Assembly: GCA_903832665.1 (NCBI GenBank)
Contig: CAILCG010000019.1
Location: 96,770 to 160,769, forward strand
Direction of reading: 5' to 3'
Source of the DNA: an uncultured Methanomicrobiales archaeon
Lineage (GTDB): Archaea; Halobacteriota; Methanomicrobia; Methanomicrobiales; Methanospirillaceae
Length of the DNA: 64,000 nucleotides
Notes under the pieces: model-generated
Seen by the model: the letters and a program-made list of their open reading frames with translations, nothing else
The model's database searches: none
Told to the model about the DNA's origin: nothing
Shown: positions 8,608-18,426 of the stretch, piece by piece
Layout: each line of letters starts with the position of its first letter
How positions within the stretch are numbered: the first letter of the stretch is position 1
Made by a program: the position numbers and the translations under genes

Positions 8608-9530
8608 TCTGGATCTTCTTTGCCCTTCTGGGGGCCCTTGCCAATGCCGGGTATTTTATCGTTGTCAAGAAGTACATCACGGCCCTGGATCCCCGGCTCC
8701 TGACCGGTATTGGTTTTACCCTTGCGGGATGCATGCTCTTTCTGCTCTCGGCTGCCCGGGGATTTCCGGTGCTGGGGCCGGATTTCGTGGGGGCCGTCTC
8801 GGTCACCCTGGCGCTCAACATTATCGGTCTCCTGCTGATCTTCAAGGCCTTGTCGTCATCGGACCTCTCGCTATCGGTGCCGATGCTCTCGTTCACGCTG
8901 GCCTTCCTGGTCGGCACATCCTATCTCCTCCTGAATGAAGTACCGTCATTTTTTGGTGTCATGGGAATCGGCATCATTGTCAGCGGATCGTATGTACTGA
9001 ACATTGCAGAAGGTCACGAACATTTCCTGGACCCGGTGCGGTCCATGGTCCGGAACCGGGGCTCCTGGTTCATGCTCATCGTGGCGTTCCTCTTTGCCAT
9101 ATCGATCAATTTCGACAAGATCGTTTTACTCAACTCCGACCCGTTCTTTGGTATGGCCCTCACGATCCTCCTGATAGGAATCGCATTTCTTATCGTGTCC
9201 GCATATTCCCGGTGCAGGGACCGGCACGGGTTCCCGGCCAGATCCGCTGATGAATTCGGCCCCCCCGGGCCGGTCGTCAGTCCGTTATCCCGGCGCAGGT
9301 TTGCCGGGCTGTGCCTCCTCATCGGGCTCTTCGTTACACTCGAGGGGGCGGCAATCAATATTGCCTACACGCTCCAGATCGTCCCCTACGTGATTGCCAT
9401 AAAACGGCTGAGTATCATCTTTATGGTCCTCTACGGGACCCTTGTGTTCTCTGAAGAAGATATCCAGAAACGCATCCTGGGCGCTGCACTCATGGTTGCG
9501 GGTGCAGTCATCATCCTGCTCTTTGCATGA
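8604..9530 (+). CDS. EamA/DMT-family membrane transporter
   Basis: A 308-residue polytopic protein with about ten hydrophobic segments in two repeated halves, the drug/metabolite transporter (EamA) pattern. The first half runs from [21 protein letters not shown] to [17 protein letters not shown] and the second from [21 protein letters not shown] to [18 protein letters not shown], separated by a hydrophilic loop with many Arg and Pro residues ([26 protein letters not shown]). Near-C-terminal [19 protein letters not shown] is characteristic. The substrate is unknown. The start overlaps the stop of the isochorismatase stub. Confidence 0.85.
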   Translation: MIWIFFALLGALANAGYFIVVKKYITALDPRLLTGIGFTLAGCMLFLLSAARGFPVLGPDFVGAVSVTLALNIIGLLLIFKALSSSDLSLSVPMLSFTLAFLVGTSYLLLNEVPSFFGVMGIGIIVSGSYVLNIAEGHEHFLDPVRSMVRNRGSWFMLIVAFLFAISINFDKIVLLNSDPFFGMALTILLIGIAFLIVSAYSRCRDRHGFPARSADEFGPPGPVVSPLSRRRFAGLCLLIGLFVTLEGAAINIAYTLQIVPYVIAIKRLSIIFMVLYGTLVFSEEDIQKRILGAALMVAGAVIILLFA

Positions 9531-9548
9531 TGACCGGATCCGGCACCT

Positions 9549-11216
9549 TTACGTGCCGGTAAACAGCGGCACATCCCGGAATTCACCGGCATCGAAGACG
9601 CCCCGTTCTGTGATGCGGAACGAGGGGATGACCGTTAAGGAAAGGAACGAGAGGTACATGAAGGGATCTTCAATACCGCCCATCCTGTCAGTGACTCTGT
9701 GCAGGTCTTCCAACTGCCCTGCAACGACCGGGTATGGCAGCGTGGACATGAGACCTCCGCAATCCAGCGGAAGGCAGGTCTCCGTCTCTCCCACAACCGC
9801 GACCATCCCGCCCTGCATGCGTATGACCGCGGCAATCGCCCGGAGGATCTCGTCGTCACTGGTCCCGACTGCGATCACATTATGCGTATCATGGGCAACG
9901 CTCGATGCAATGGCACCGGCAGAAAACCTGAACCCCCGCACCAGCCCGATGCCGCATGCCCCGGTGCCGTACCGGTTGACGACAACGACTTTGAGCACGT
10001 CATCTTCCGGTTGAGCACGGTCAAAGGGAATGCGGAGGGATTCGGTTACGATCTGGTGGTGCAGGAGACCGATCACCCGGGCCGTGCCCTTGCCATGAAT
10101 CTCCAGTGCATCACGGGATGGGACGGTGCACTGGAACGTGCGGGGCAGTGATGCACCCTTTTCCGGGACGGTGTCTGCAATGGCGGTTCCGGTAACAAAT
10201 ACCTGCCGGACGACAAATGTTGCGGGGTCATCGATCACGCAGAAGTCGGCCCGTCTTCCCGGGGTAAGCGCCCCGCGATCGGTGAGCCCGAACCGTTCCG
10301 CAGCAGAGAGGGTAGCCATGCGGATCGCCAGTTCCGGCCTGACCCCGCAGGAGATTGCTTTGCGTATGCAGCGGTCGATATGCCCGTCCTGCACCAGGAG
10401 ATCGACATGGCAGTCATCGGTGGCAAAACAGCAGCGGGAGACGGTCAGGGGCGTGATGAGGGGGGCCAGTTCCTCAATATTGTGCTCCGTTGAGCCTTCC
10501 CGGATATAGATGAACATCCCTTTTTTGAGTTTTTCTTCTGCCTCATCCCGCCCGGTGCATTCATGATCGCTCTGAAGTCCCGCAAGGATGTAGGCATTCA
10601 GGTCCATTCCCGAGAGTATGGGGGCATGTCCGTCCCGCAGGGAAAAAAGTGCCAGTTTCTCCCCGATGGAGGGATCCCCGCCAAGAACCCCGGGAAAGTT
10701 CATCATCTCGCCAAGACCCAGCACGCCTTCCTGGTCTCTGAAGGATTCCAGGTCTGCTGCGTCAAGGACCGCCCCGCCGACATCCACCGGCGTTGCCGGA
10801 ACGCAGGATGGCAGCATATACCGGATATCCACCGGAAGTCCCACCCGCTGGGAGAGCATGTACTCGATACCTGCTGCGCCGGCAACATTGGCGATCTCGT
10901 GGGGATCGGCGATCACGGTTGCCGTTCCATGCTGTGCCACCAGCCGGGCATATTCCCGGGGGGTGAGCAGCGAACTCTCAATATGGACATGGGCATCGAT
11001 GAGCCCGGCCACCAGGTACCTGCCCGAGAGATCGTATTCTGTTTTCCCCGTGTAATTCCCGATGCCAAGGATGACACCGTCTTTCACCGCGAGCGTGCCC
11101 GTCTCCCAGGTACAGGAGAACGGGTTGAATATCTTTGCGTTTTTGAAGACTGCATCGGCAGGAACAACTCCCCGGGCTGCATTGATCCGATCTCGAGAAA
11201 AAACATCCATTGTCAT
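9549..11216 (-). CDS. Adenine deaminase
   Basis: This enzyme converts adenine to hypoxanthine and ammonia in purine salvage. It has the amidohydrolase metal motif GLIDAHVHIESSLL (about residues 65-80), ADPHEIANVAG, the deaminase-specific ATDDCHVDLLVQDGHID and the C-terminal Ade domain (VIAVGTSDDEILRAI..GGMVAVV). Length of about 555 residues matches the family. The tracked ORF starts at TTG (11231); I favour ATG 11216 or the ATG two codons later (MDVFSRDR). It runs on the same strand immediately after a truncated cheW and converges with the EamA gene. Confidence 0.95.
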   Translation of the reverse strand: MTMDVFSRDRINAARGVVPADAVFKNAKIFNPFSCTWETGTLAVKDGVILGIGNYTGKTEYDLSGRYLVAGLIDAHVHIESSLLTPREYARLVAQHGTATVIADPHEIANVAGAAGIEYMLSQRVGLPVDIRYMLPSCVPATPVDVGGAVLDAADLESFRDQEGVLGLGEMMNFPGVLGGDPSIGEKLALFSLRDGHAPILSGMDLNAYILAGLQSDHECTGRDEAEEKLKKGMFIYIREGSTEHNIEELAPLITPLTVSRCCFATDDCHVDLLVQDGHIDRCIRKAISCGVRPELAIRMATLSAAERFGLTDRGALTPGRRADFCVIDDPATFVVRQVFVTGTAIADTVPEKGASLPRTFQCTVPSRDALEIHGKGTARVIGLLHHQIVTESLRIPFDRAQPEDDVLKVVVVNRYGTGACGIGLVRGFRFSAGAIASSVAHDTHNVIAVGTSDDEILRAIAAVIRMQGGMVAVVGETETCLPLDCGGLMSTLPYPVVAGQLEDLHRVTDRMGGIEDPFMYLSFLSLTVIPSFRITERGVFDAGEFRDVPLFTGT

Positions 11217-11234
11217 TACATCCGGTATCAAAGA

Positions 11235-11606
11235 TTATCGCGCGTCAAGGACGATGATCCGGCTGTTCTCATCTTTTATATCCGCATTTGAGACAATGTG
11301 GAGGCGGTCTTTCAAATCCACGATGGTCGTGATCTCTCCACGGAGGTCGATGATACCTTTCATGTAGGAGGCGCTGTTGGGAAGTTTTGTGATGGTTGTG
11401 TACTCCACCACTTCCTTGACATCGAAGAGATCTACTGCATATCGCTCGTTCCCTAGGAGAAATTCAACGACCTGCAGCATACCTTTCTCGTGCTTTCCTG
11501 CCTTTGTCTCCCTGATGGAGTTGTTGTTCTCAAGCGATTCTGTGCCCGGGGCGACAGGAGAAGAGGGGTGATTTCCCTCTTCCGTTGGCTTTGTAGATTT
11601 TGCCAT
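11235..11606 (-). pseudogene. C-terminally truncated CheW
   Basis: CheW couples chemoreceptors to CheA. After a roughly 40-residue hydrophilic tail, the CheW fold begins (LQVVEFLLGNERYAVDLFDVKEVVEYTTITKLPNSASYMKGIIDLRGEITTIVDLKDRL) but ends at ENSRIIVLDAR. The second half, which should carry the VGI-VD-V segment and closing strands, is missing; the intact CheW at 16602 shows what is absent. The adenine deaminase gene begins about 20 bases later, consistent with a deletion that removed the 3' half. GGGGGTACAGAA precedes the ATG, and only 15 bases separate it from the chemoreceptor gene, so it belonged to that operon. Confidence 0.85.
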
Positions 11607-11621
11607 TTCTGTACCCCCGAA

Positions 11622-14544
11622 TCAGCACTTGAACCGTGAGACTTCCTTTGTCACTTTATCGACAATCGTGTTGGCATTGCCGATAACCTTGGTGATCTGG
11701 TCAATGGCAGCGGCCGATTCTTCGCTGGCAGCAGCGACATCGGTGGACTCCTTGGATGTGCTCTGCATCAGTCCGCCCACTTCATTGATGCTTGCGGTCA
11801 CTTCTTCGACAGATGCGGCCTGCTCCTCTGCTGCGGCAGCCACGTCACTGATGTTCTTGCTTATCTGGTCGATGGAAGTAACGATCTTGGAGAAGCTGCT
11901 CAGGGTCTCCTGCAGGGCTTCGCTGCCCTGTTTCACACCCGTGTTGGATGATGCAACTGCATCAACAGCACTGTTGGTCTGGGTCTGGAGGCTGTTGATC
12001 ATCTCGGCGATCTTCTCTGCTGAAGCCCGTGACTCGGCTGCAAGCGATTTGACTTCCGTTGCAACTACGGCAAACCCGCGTCCTGCATCTCCTGCCCTCG
12101 CGGCTTCGATCGCTGCATTGAGGGCGAGGAGGTTTGTCTGGTTTGCCAGGTCCGTGATCAGGCTGACAATCTCGCTGATCTTGTCCATCTGTCCCTTGAT
12201 CTCCAGGATAATGACATTGACATCATTGGATGACTTGGTAATGCCCTGCATCCCGCTCTCGGTCTTCTGGGCAAGTTCCATGCCTTCTTTGCTGAAGACC
12301 GTCGTGTCCTGCACGAGTTTTGCGGTTACATCAGCACGGGTGGCGACTTCCTGGATGGTGCGGGAGAGGTCTTCCATTGCCTTCTGCACCTGGTCGATAC
12401 CCGACATTGATTTCTCGACATTGACGCTGACAGCGCTGGTATTCTTGGCCATCTGGCTGGCACCTGCCGAGACTTCTTCTACACTCGCATTTGCCTCTTC
12501 GGCACCTGCTGCGAGATCGGTCACCTGGACACTGATGTTGGTGATTGCATCGGACACGGAGATGCCGATATTGTTCAATGCTTCTTTGAAGGCTAACCAG
12601 TCGCCGGGAACCTTGAGATTCGGGTCTACGCGGGTGGTGAAGTCCTGTGAAGCGTATCCTTTCGAAACCCGGAGGGCCTCATTGACCGGCTCGATGACCG
12701 AGTCGAGCGTTGCATTGACTCCTTCGACAACCTTGCGGTAATCCCCGGTGTGTTTGCTGGCATCGGCACGGGTCTTGAGTTTGCCCTCGTCAGCGGCCTT
12801 GGAGAGCATGGTGGCATCCTGGATCAGCCGCTCGATCGCCTCCATCATCTTGATAAATGCAGGCACTAACTGATCTTTTTCAGACCTGCGTCCAATCTTC
12901 TGGTAATCCGGGAGTTCGGTGATATCGCCATTGGCAACGTGATTTACCGTGTCGGTAACATGGCGGATACGGACTTCAACCGTGTTTACGGCTTTTCCGA
13001 CATCCGCGTATATGCCCTGGTAGGTCCCCTCAACATTGGTGGAATAATCATTGACTGACATCCTCTGGAGCACGGCATTTGCTTCTGTAAGGCCTCCAAG
13101 ACCGTCGATACAGTTGTTGAGGTTGTTCTTGATCTCGTTGAAGTCACCGTTGTAGTTGTCCGTGATCTTCTTCGGGATGTCTCCTTTGGAGATGCGGTCG
13201 ACATATTCCGCAGCCACATTCAGCGGGCCGATAACTGCGTCAAGGGTTGCATTGACCCCTTCAACGATCTTCTTGTAATCGCCCATATGCTTGCTTGCGT
13301 CCGCACGGGTGTCGAGTTTTCCGTCGATTGCGGCTTTTACCAGCATGTTCGCATCGATGGTAAGAGCATTGATGTTGTCGATACAGTTGTTGAGGTTGTT
13401 CTTGATCTCGTTGAAGTCACCGTTGTAGTTGTCGGTGATCTTCTTGGGCATGTCCCCTTTGGAGATGCGGTCAACGTATTCCGCAGCCACGTTCAGCGGT
13501 CCGATTACTGCATCGAGGGTTGCATTTACGCCTTCGACAATTTTCTTATAATCTCCCTTATGTTTGGTGGCGTCAGCCCGGGTGTCGAGTTTACCCGCAA
13601 CAGCCGCTTTTGAAAGCATGTTGGCATCGGCGACAAGTGCACGGAGCGAGACTGTGATGGTGTTTATTGCGGGAACTACCTCATCCTCATCATCAGAGGC
13701 CTTCAAATCCATCGTAAGGTCGCCATCCGCGATCTTCTTCATGGTACCAACAATCCATTTCTGTTGTCCGTCGGCGAAACTGTCCATAGTTCTGGCCATT
13801 TCACCGATCTCATCTTTCCGGTTGAGTTTGAGCCGTGCTCCAAGGTGCCCCTTTTTAAGTTCTTTCAGGTTGTTGGCGACCTGTTCAACCGGCCCGGTGA
13901 TGCTCTTGCTCAAGTAGAGTGCAAGGGCAATCGCGATGATTATGCCGATGATGGTTGCAATAATCATCATCAGTGCACTGCTGTTATAGAGGGCCGTATT
14001 ACCATCAGAAATTTTTTTTCGCAGCGTCTGTGTTGTAGTTGGTGAGCGTTGTAACGGCTGCAACTGCTCCCATGCGGGCAGTGATCAGCGGGGATCCTGC
14101 GGTCAGGGCTGCATCAACAGTCTTCATATCATTTTTATCCGCTGCTGCGATGGTTGCATCAAATTGGGCACTGAACGCAGCATAGTTTGTATCAAACTGC
14201 GCCAGGCCTGCTTTTTCTTCAGGTGACAGCGGCGTGCCACGATAGGCATCTAAATTTGTTTTGAGATCTGTCCGCAGATCTGCTATTGTGGTTAGTGCAG
14301 TTGTCCTCGATGTAGGGACATAGATATACCGGTATTATTCTGCCCTCAACTGCTGGAAATCGGCAGCTACATTTCCCAGTTGATCTATGGGAACGGTATT
14401 ATCCTTGTACAATTTTGTATCAGCGGCGTCCATTGTGCCCATATTTGTGTAACCGATCAATGCCACAACGACTAGGATCAGCACGACGACCAGGAATCCC
14501 CCGATCATCTTCTTCCCGATTTTCATATCATCGATGAAACTCAT
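11622..14544 (-). pseudogene. Methyl-accepting chemotaxis protein with tandem HAMP-like repeats, disrupted
   Basis: A chemoreceptor of about 970 residues if repaired. The 5' part (14335-14544) gives TM1 (KMIGGFLVVVLILVVVALIGYTN) and the start of a four-helix ligand domain, then an in-frame TAA at 14335-14337. The frame continues (TALTTIADLRTDLKTNLDAYRGTPLSPEEKAG) to about 14020, where a run of eight A residues (minus strand; seven expected) shifts into ORF 11622..14063. That ORF carries TM2, a HAMP domain, two near-identical 91-residue repeats plus a third partial one, and the signalling hairpin [50 protein letters not shown] precedes the start. Two independent lesions argue for decay, though the homopolymer one could be a sequence error. 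Confidence 0.88.
13083..13628 (-). repeat. Tandem 273-bp coding repeat inside the chemoreceptor gene
   Basis: Two adjacent 91-codon units encode almost the same sequence: [79 protein letters not shown] third, diverged partial unit lies downstream ([39 protein letters not shown]). The pattern suggests poly-HAMP expansion by tandem duplication. Unit length is exactly in frame. Confidence 0.85.
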
Positions 14545-14740
14545 GTTCTGTAACCTCTGATTTCTTCCTCATATACTCTGGATTTCCCTCGTTTTCCCGT
14601 ATTTTTGACGGGATGCAGGGCTTCAATGTACCCTTCCCCGCATCCCCTGCAGGCAGGAGCCCTGTCGTTGCAGTGTTTTTGGGGCTCCCGACTATCCCGG
14701 TATTCCGGACTGAATGTGGGCGAAACAATCTTTTGTTCAA

Positions 14741-14754
14741 TTTAATATATAAAT
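14741..14754 (-). promoter_or_regulatory. Candidate TATA box for the chemoreceptor operon
   Basis: On the minus strand this reads ATTTATATATTAAA, a strong archaeal TATA box about 200 bases before the chemoreceptor start. The 327-base divergent gap (14545-14871) also contains a short CCGCAA/TTGCGG hairpin just before the histidine kinase start, and no convincing ORF. Confidence 0.5.
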
Positions 14755-14871
14755 GTTCTGCGTTATGGTGATGATAAGCGATGATTAAAATAGATGAACA
14801 GATATGATAATTATTACTAATCGCCGCAAGGAAAAATTGCGGATTTTAAATGGTGGGAGCATCACGAGAGC

Positions 14872-16539
14872 ATGGTAAAAGACAATGAAATCCTGCGCAT
14901 CAGGGAGGAGCTGGAGCGCAACCCCAAGGGAATGACGATCGAAGACGTCTCCCAGAAACTTTCTATGAACCGCGGCACCGCAGCAAAATATCTCAACCTC
15001 CTGGTGGTTTCCGGGCAGGCAGAGATGCGCACGCTCGGCCCGGCCAAGCTCTTCTCCATCTCCCAGCGGGTGCCCCTCTCGCAGATGCTCAGTGTCTGGA
15101 CGGACCTTATCCTGATTCTCGATGCCGATCTCTTCATCCAGCAGGTGAATGATGCTCTCCTCACCTATTTCCAGCTTGAACGGGTCCAGCTCATGGGTGT
15201 GCAGCTCACCCACTCACCCCTGGCGCCTTACTTTAACGAAGGTCACCTGGATACCCTGAAAGCAGCTCTCGATGGCGATGAGAAGATCTTTGAAGAAGAA
15301 ATGGACATTCACGGTAAGCAGCATACCTTCCGGATAAAAATCCTCCCGCTCGTGTTTGACCAGGGCGGTAAAGGTATTGGCGCCATCTTCATCGACATCA
15401 CCGGTATCAAAGCCTACCAGCACGATCTTGAAGGCAAGGTTAAGGAGCGCACCGAGCTACTCCATGAGACCAATGTCGAACTGGAGCGCAGGATCCGCGA
15501 GTACAAGAAGATCGAAAAAGCCCTGGTAGAATCCGAAGAAAAGTACCGGGCGCTCGTGGACAATATAACTGAGGTGATCTTCACCATCAATGATCACGGT
15601 GTAATAACCTACATGTCACCCGCAATCCGGCCCATCCATGGCTATTCGCCCCAGGAATTGCTTGGCCGGCCCATTGCAGACTACGTGAACAGCGACGATC
15701 TGGTCTCTTTTACCCAGGGACTCGACAAAAGTAAGAGCGGAAACATCAGGCCGTTTGAATTCCGTCTCGTGACAAAAGACGGGGCATTGCGCTGGGTACA
15801 TGCATCGGGAAAACCCGTTGAACACGCGGGAGCCCCGGATGGGTACCAGGGGATGATCACCGATATCCATGAGCATAAACGTGCTGAGGACACGCTTCGC
15901 AGGGCCAACAAACAGATTGTTCTCCTCAACAGCATTACCCGCCACGATATCCTCAACGGCATAACAAAGCTCCTCGCCTTCCTCGAGATCGCAAAGCGCG
16001 AGACCCAAGATGCCAAGCAGTTGGAACGTATCGAAAAAGAAAAAGAGATCACCAATACGATCCAGCGACAGATCACGTTTACCCGGGATTACCAGAACAT
16101 CGGTATCCGCCCCCCGCAGTGGAAGGATATTGATACCAGCATAAGGATTGCGGCAGAAGAAGTGAACCTCGGGAAAATTACCCTCTCGGTAAACGTTGGC
16201 AAGATTGCGGTTTTTGCTGACGATCTGATTGAAAAGGTCTTTTACAACCTGATGGAAAATTTCGTACAGCACGGTGAGAAGGTCACTGCAATTTCGTTCT
16301 CTGCAAAAAAGCGGGGCAAGTCCCTGGTAATCGTCTGCGAAGATGACGGGAAGGGTATCAGGAAAGAAGACAAGGAACTGATTTTCGATCACAGCCACGG
16401 GGGAAGAATCAACTACGGGCTCTTCTTCTCCCGGGAAGTGCTAGCCATTACCGGCCTCACCATCAAAGAGACGGGTACTGAAGGTGCAGGGGCACGTTTC
16501 GAAATTACCGTTCCTGAAGAAATGATACGGGGTGCATAA
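14872..16539 (+). CDS. Histidine kinase with N-terminal winged helix and two PAS domains
   Basis: A 555-residue cytoplasmic sensor kinase; no membrane segment is visible. Residues 1-65 form a helix-turn-helix-like unit (GMTIEDVSQKLSMNRGTAAKYLNLLVVSGQAEMRTLG). A first PAS region follows (about 72-185), then a coiled coil (KVKERTELLHETNVELERRIREYKKIEKALVESEEKY), a second PAS (about 225-345, ending MITDIHEHKRAEDTLRR), the phospho-acceptor region ITRHDILNGI (about 362), and a HATPase domain with NLMENFVQHG and DDGKGIR. It precedes cheW and cheR on the same strand and diverges from a chemoreceptor. The ligand and cognate response regulator are unknown. Confidence 0.9.
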   Translation: MVKDNEILRIREELERNPKGMTIEDVSQKLSMNRGTAAKYLNLLVVSGQAEMRTLGPAKLFSISQRVPLSQMLSVWTDLILILDADLFIQQVNDALLTYFQLERVQLMGVQLTHSPLAPYFNEGHLDTLKAALDGDEKIFEEEMDIHGKQHTFRIKILPLVFDQGGKGIGAIFIDITGIKAYQHDLEGKVKERTELLHETNVELERRIREYKKIEKALVESEEKYRALVDNITEVIFTINDHGVITYMSPAIRPIHGYSPQELLGRPIADYVNSDDLVSFTQGLDKSKSGNIRPFEFRLVTKDGALRWVHASGKPVEHAGAPDGYQGMITDIHEHKRAEDTLRRANKQIVLLNSITRHDILNGITKLLAFLEIAKRETQDAKQLERIEKEKEITNTIQRQITFTRDYQNIGIRPPQWKDIDTSIRIAAEEVNLGKITLSVNVGKIAVFADDLIEKVFYNLMENFVQHGEKVTAISFSAKKRGKSLVIVCEDDGKGIRKEDKELIFDHSHGGRINYGLFFSREVLAITGLTIKETGTEGAGARFEITVPEEMIRGA

Positions 16540-16601
16540 ACAGTATGGTGAATGAAATGACAGATACGACAAGTCCAACCAGGAATTACCGGAGGTGACG
16601 T

Positions 16602-17117
16602 ATGGGTGAAGTACAATCATCGGAACAGAAGGGCAGCGGAACCGGTATAGATGCGTTGATCGAAGTAGTAGAGTTCAACCTCGGCGGAAAAAGATACGCC
16701 CTGGATATCCAGCTCGTGCGGGAGATTGTGGTAATGATGCCCATCACTCCCATCCCCCGTGCACCGGATTTTATCTCGGGAGTGCTCAATCTCCACGGTG
16801 AGATCACCTACATTATCAACCTCAATAAGTTACTGGCCGTTGATGATCCGGCAATCCGGAAGGATCAGAAAATTATTGTTTTTGTCCCCGGGGCTGCCAA
16901 AGGAAACAATGTCGGTATCATTGTTGACAATGTGAGCAGCGTCTTCCAGGTCCAGAAAGAGGACATCGAAACAATGATCGATAATTCCTCATCCAATCTC
17001 TCAAATTTTGTAAAAGGGATTATCAAACTCCGGAGTGAAGAACAGGATAAATCCAGAAAAGGACTGCTCATCTGGATTGATATGGAAAAAATAATTGAGG
17101 GTATGGTACCCGGATAA
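16602..17117 (+). CDS. Chemotaxis adaptor CheW
   Basis: A 171-residue CheW scaffold linking receptors and CheA. The full fold is present: VVEFNLGGKRYALDIQLVREIVVMMPITPIPRAPDFISGVLNLHGEITYIINLNKLL, then KIIVFVPGAAKGNNVGIIVDNVSSVFQVQKEDIE and the closing LLIWIDMEKIIEGMVPG. A strong GGAGGTGA site lies five bases before the ATG. It sits 62 bases after the histidine kinase and 36 before cheR. Because a second CheW (11235) is truncated, this is the only complete copy seen here. Confidence 0.95.
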   Translation: MGEVQSSEQKGSGTGIDALIEVVEFNLGGKRYALDIQLVREIVVMMPITPIPRAPDFISGVLNLHGEITYIINLNKLLAVDDPAIRKDQKIIVFVPGAAKGNNVGIIVDNVSSVFQVQKEDIETMIDNSSSNLSNFVKGIIKLRSEEQDKSRKGLLIWIDMEKIIEGMVPG

Positions 17118-17153
17118 ATCCCCAAAATTTTAAGAGCAGTAATAGCATTATTG

Positions 17154-17996
17154 ATGCGTAAGCATCACGAGGCGGATATGGACGATTTTGACACCCTGAA
17201 ACGGTACATTGAACAAACGCTGAAGATCCAGTGCTCGAGCTATAAGGAGGATTATATCAAGCGCCGCCTCTTATCCCGGATGCGCTCAACCAATTCGGCA
17301 GATTACGGGTCGTATCTCCGGTATCTCAAGACAAATACGCCGGAACTCGAACTGTTGAGAAACGCGCTCACCATCAATGTTACTGAATTTTTCCGGGACA
17401 CGGAAGTGTATGAAGCGATCCGCAAGGAAGTCCTGCCGGATCTGTTCAAACAGCGCAAACGTCTCCGTATCTGGAGCGCCGGCTGTTCTACCGGAGAAGA
17501 ACCCTACTCACTTGCCATGATCCTTCATGAAATGATGGCGCTTCACAAGGATTATTCTGCACAGATCCTTGCAACTGATATCGACCAGGTGGTGCTCGGT
17601 AAAGCTAAGGAGGGAATATTCTCCCCAAAAGCCATGGTCAAGCTCACCGAGACCCAGACCCCCCGGCATTTTGACAAGCTTCCCGATGGCAATTACCAGG
17701 CAAAACCCCATTTAAAAGAACTGATCAAGTTCACGTCCAATGATCTGATGTCCGGTGTGCCCGTCTCGCGGTTCCTGGATCTCATCACCTGCCGCAATGT
17801 TACCATCTATTTCAACGAGAAACAGAAAGATGATCTCGCCCGCACCTTCCACGATGCACTGGTTGCTGACGGGTACTACATCATGGGAAAGACCGAATAT
17901 CTCGGCCGTGGCGTAGACGGCCTGTTTGTCCCGAAAAATACTGCCCAGAAAATTTTTGTCAAAAAAGAGAAATCTGCGCCCCCAAAAAGCGCTTAA
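17154..17996 (+). CDS. Chemoreceptor methyltransferase CheR
   Basis: CheR transfers methyl groups from SAM to receptor glutamates. Residues 10-75 form the N-terminal helical domain (YIEQTLKIQCSSYKEDYIKRRLLSRM). The SAM-binding region is WSAGCSTGEEPYSLAMIL, followed by ILATDIDQVVLGKAKEG and DLITCRNVTIYFNEKQK. Length of about 280 residues is normal and no C-terminal pentapeptide tether is evident. The tracked start is TTG 17151; ATG 17154, or ATG 17178 with GAGGCGGAT upstream, are better. Its 3' end overlaps the convergent small membrane-protein gene by four bases. Confidence 0.93.
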   Translation: MRKHHEADMDDFDTLKRYIEQTLKIQCSSYKEDYIKRRLLSRMRSTNSADYGSYLRYLKTNTPELELLRNALTINVTEFFRDTEVYEAIRKEVLPDLFKQRKRLRIWSAGCSTGEEPYSLAMILHEMMALHKDYSAQILATDIDQVVLGKAKEGIFSPKAMVKLTETQTPRHFDKLPDGNYQAKPHLKELIKFTSNDLMSGVPVSRFLDLITCRNVTIYFNEKQKDDLARTFHDALVADGYYIMGKTEYLGRGVDGLFVPKNTAQKIFVKKEKSAPPKSA

Positions 17997-18259
17997 TGTT
18001 TTTGCTGGTCATCCACTTCCATCTTATCGCCGCGGACAAAATCCTGGGTCAGTTCGTACTGCATCTTTTTGCGGGATGACTGGAGTTTTATCTGGGTAAA
18101 GACAACGTAAAAGTTGACCCCCACGATAACGATTATGAGCATCAGGCTGACCCACAGCATCATACCCTGTGCAGAGAGAAACGCAGCCCAGAGAAGTACA
18201 ACGAACGAGATCAGGTAAAAAACGATCCACGTTTGAAGGCCCGGAAGCTCCATACTCAT
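17993..18259 (-). CDS. Small two-helix membrane protein, unknown function
   Basis: An 88-residue protein with two hydrophobic helices (TWIVFYLISFVVLLWAAFLSAQG and LWVSLMLIIVIVGVNFYVVFTQI) and a charged C-terminal tail (KLQSSRKKMQYELTQDFVRGDKMEVDDQQKH). It converges on cheR with a four-base overlap. No family is recognised. The clean membrane topology and basic-then-acidic tail support a real gene, but no strong ribosome site is visible. Confidence 0.6.
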   Translation of the reverse strand: MSMELPGLQTWIVFYLISFVVLLWAAFLSAQGMMLWVSLMLIIVIVGVNFYVVFTQIKLQSSRKKMQYELTQDFVRGDKMEVDDQQKH

Positions 18260-18426
18260 CAGTTGTTCAGCGGATGCATAAAAAATATCCGTGGTTTTTT
18301 TGTCACGCAGGTACCGTGCAACAACAGATTTTCCGTTCTGTTAAAAAAAATGTCGGGATCTTTCCTGGATCATTTTTGCTGAAATGTTCGCCATAATTTT
18401 TTAAAGAGCATCGCCTAGTACTTTGT

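Noticed and set aside
9442-11367. Several plus-strand ORFs opposite adenine deaminase
   Set aside because: Antisense shadows with Arg/Ser/Pro-rich, family-free translations.
11629-12741. 370-codon plus-strand ORF opposite the chemoreceptor
   Set aside because: Ser/Ala/Leu-rich mirror of the repetitive receptor coding strand; not a gene.
14528-14740. 70-codon minus-strand ORF upstream of the chemoreceptor
   Set aside because: Overlaps the true receptor start out of frame and lies in its leader.
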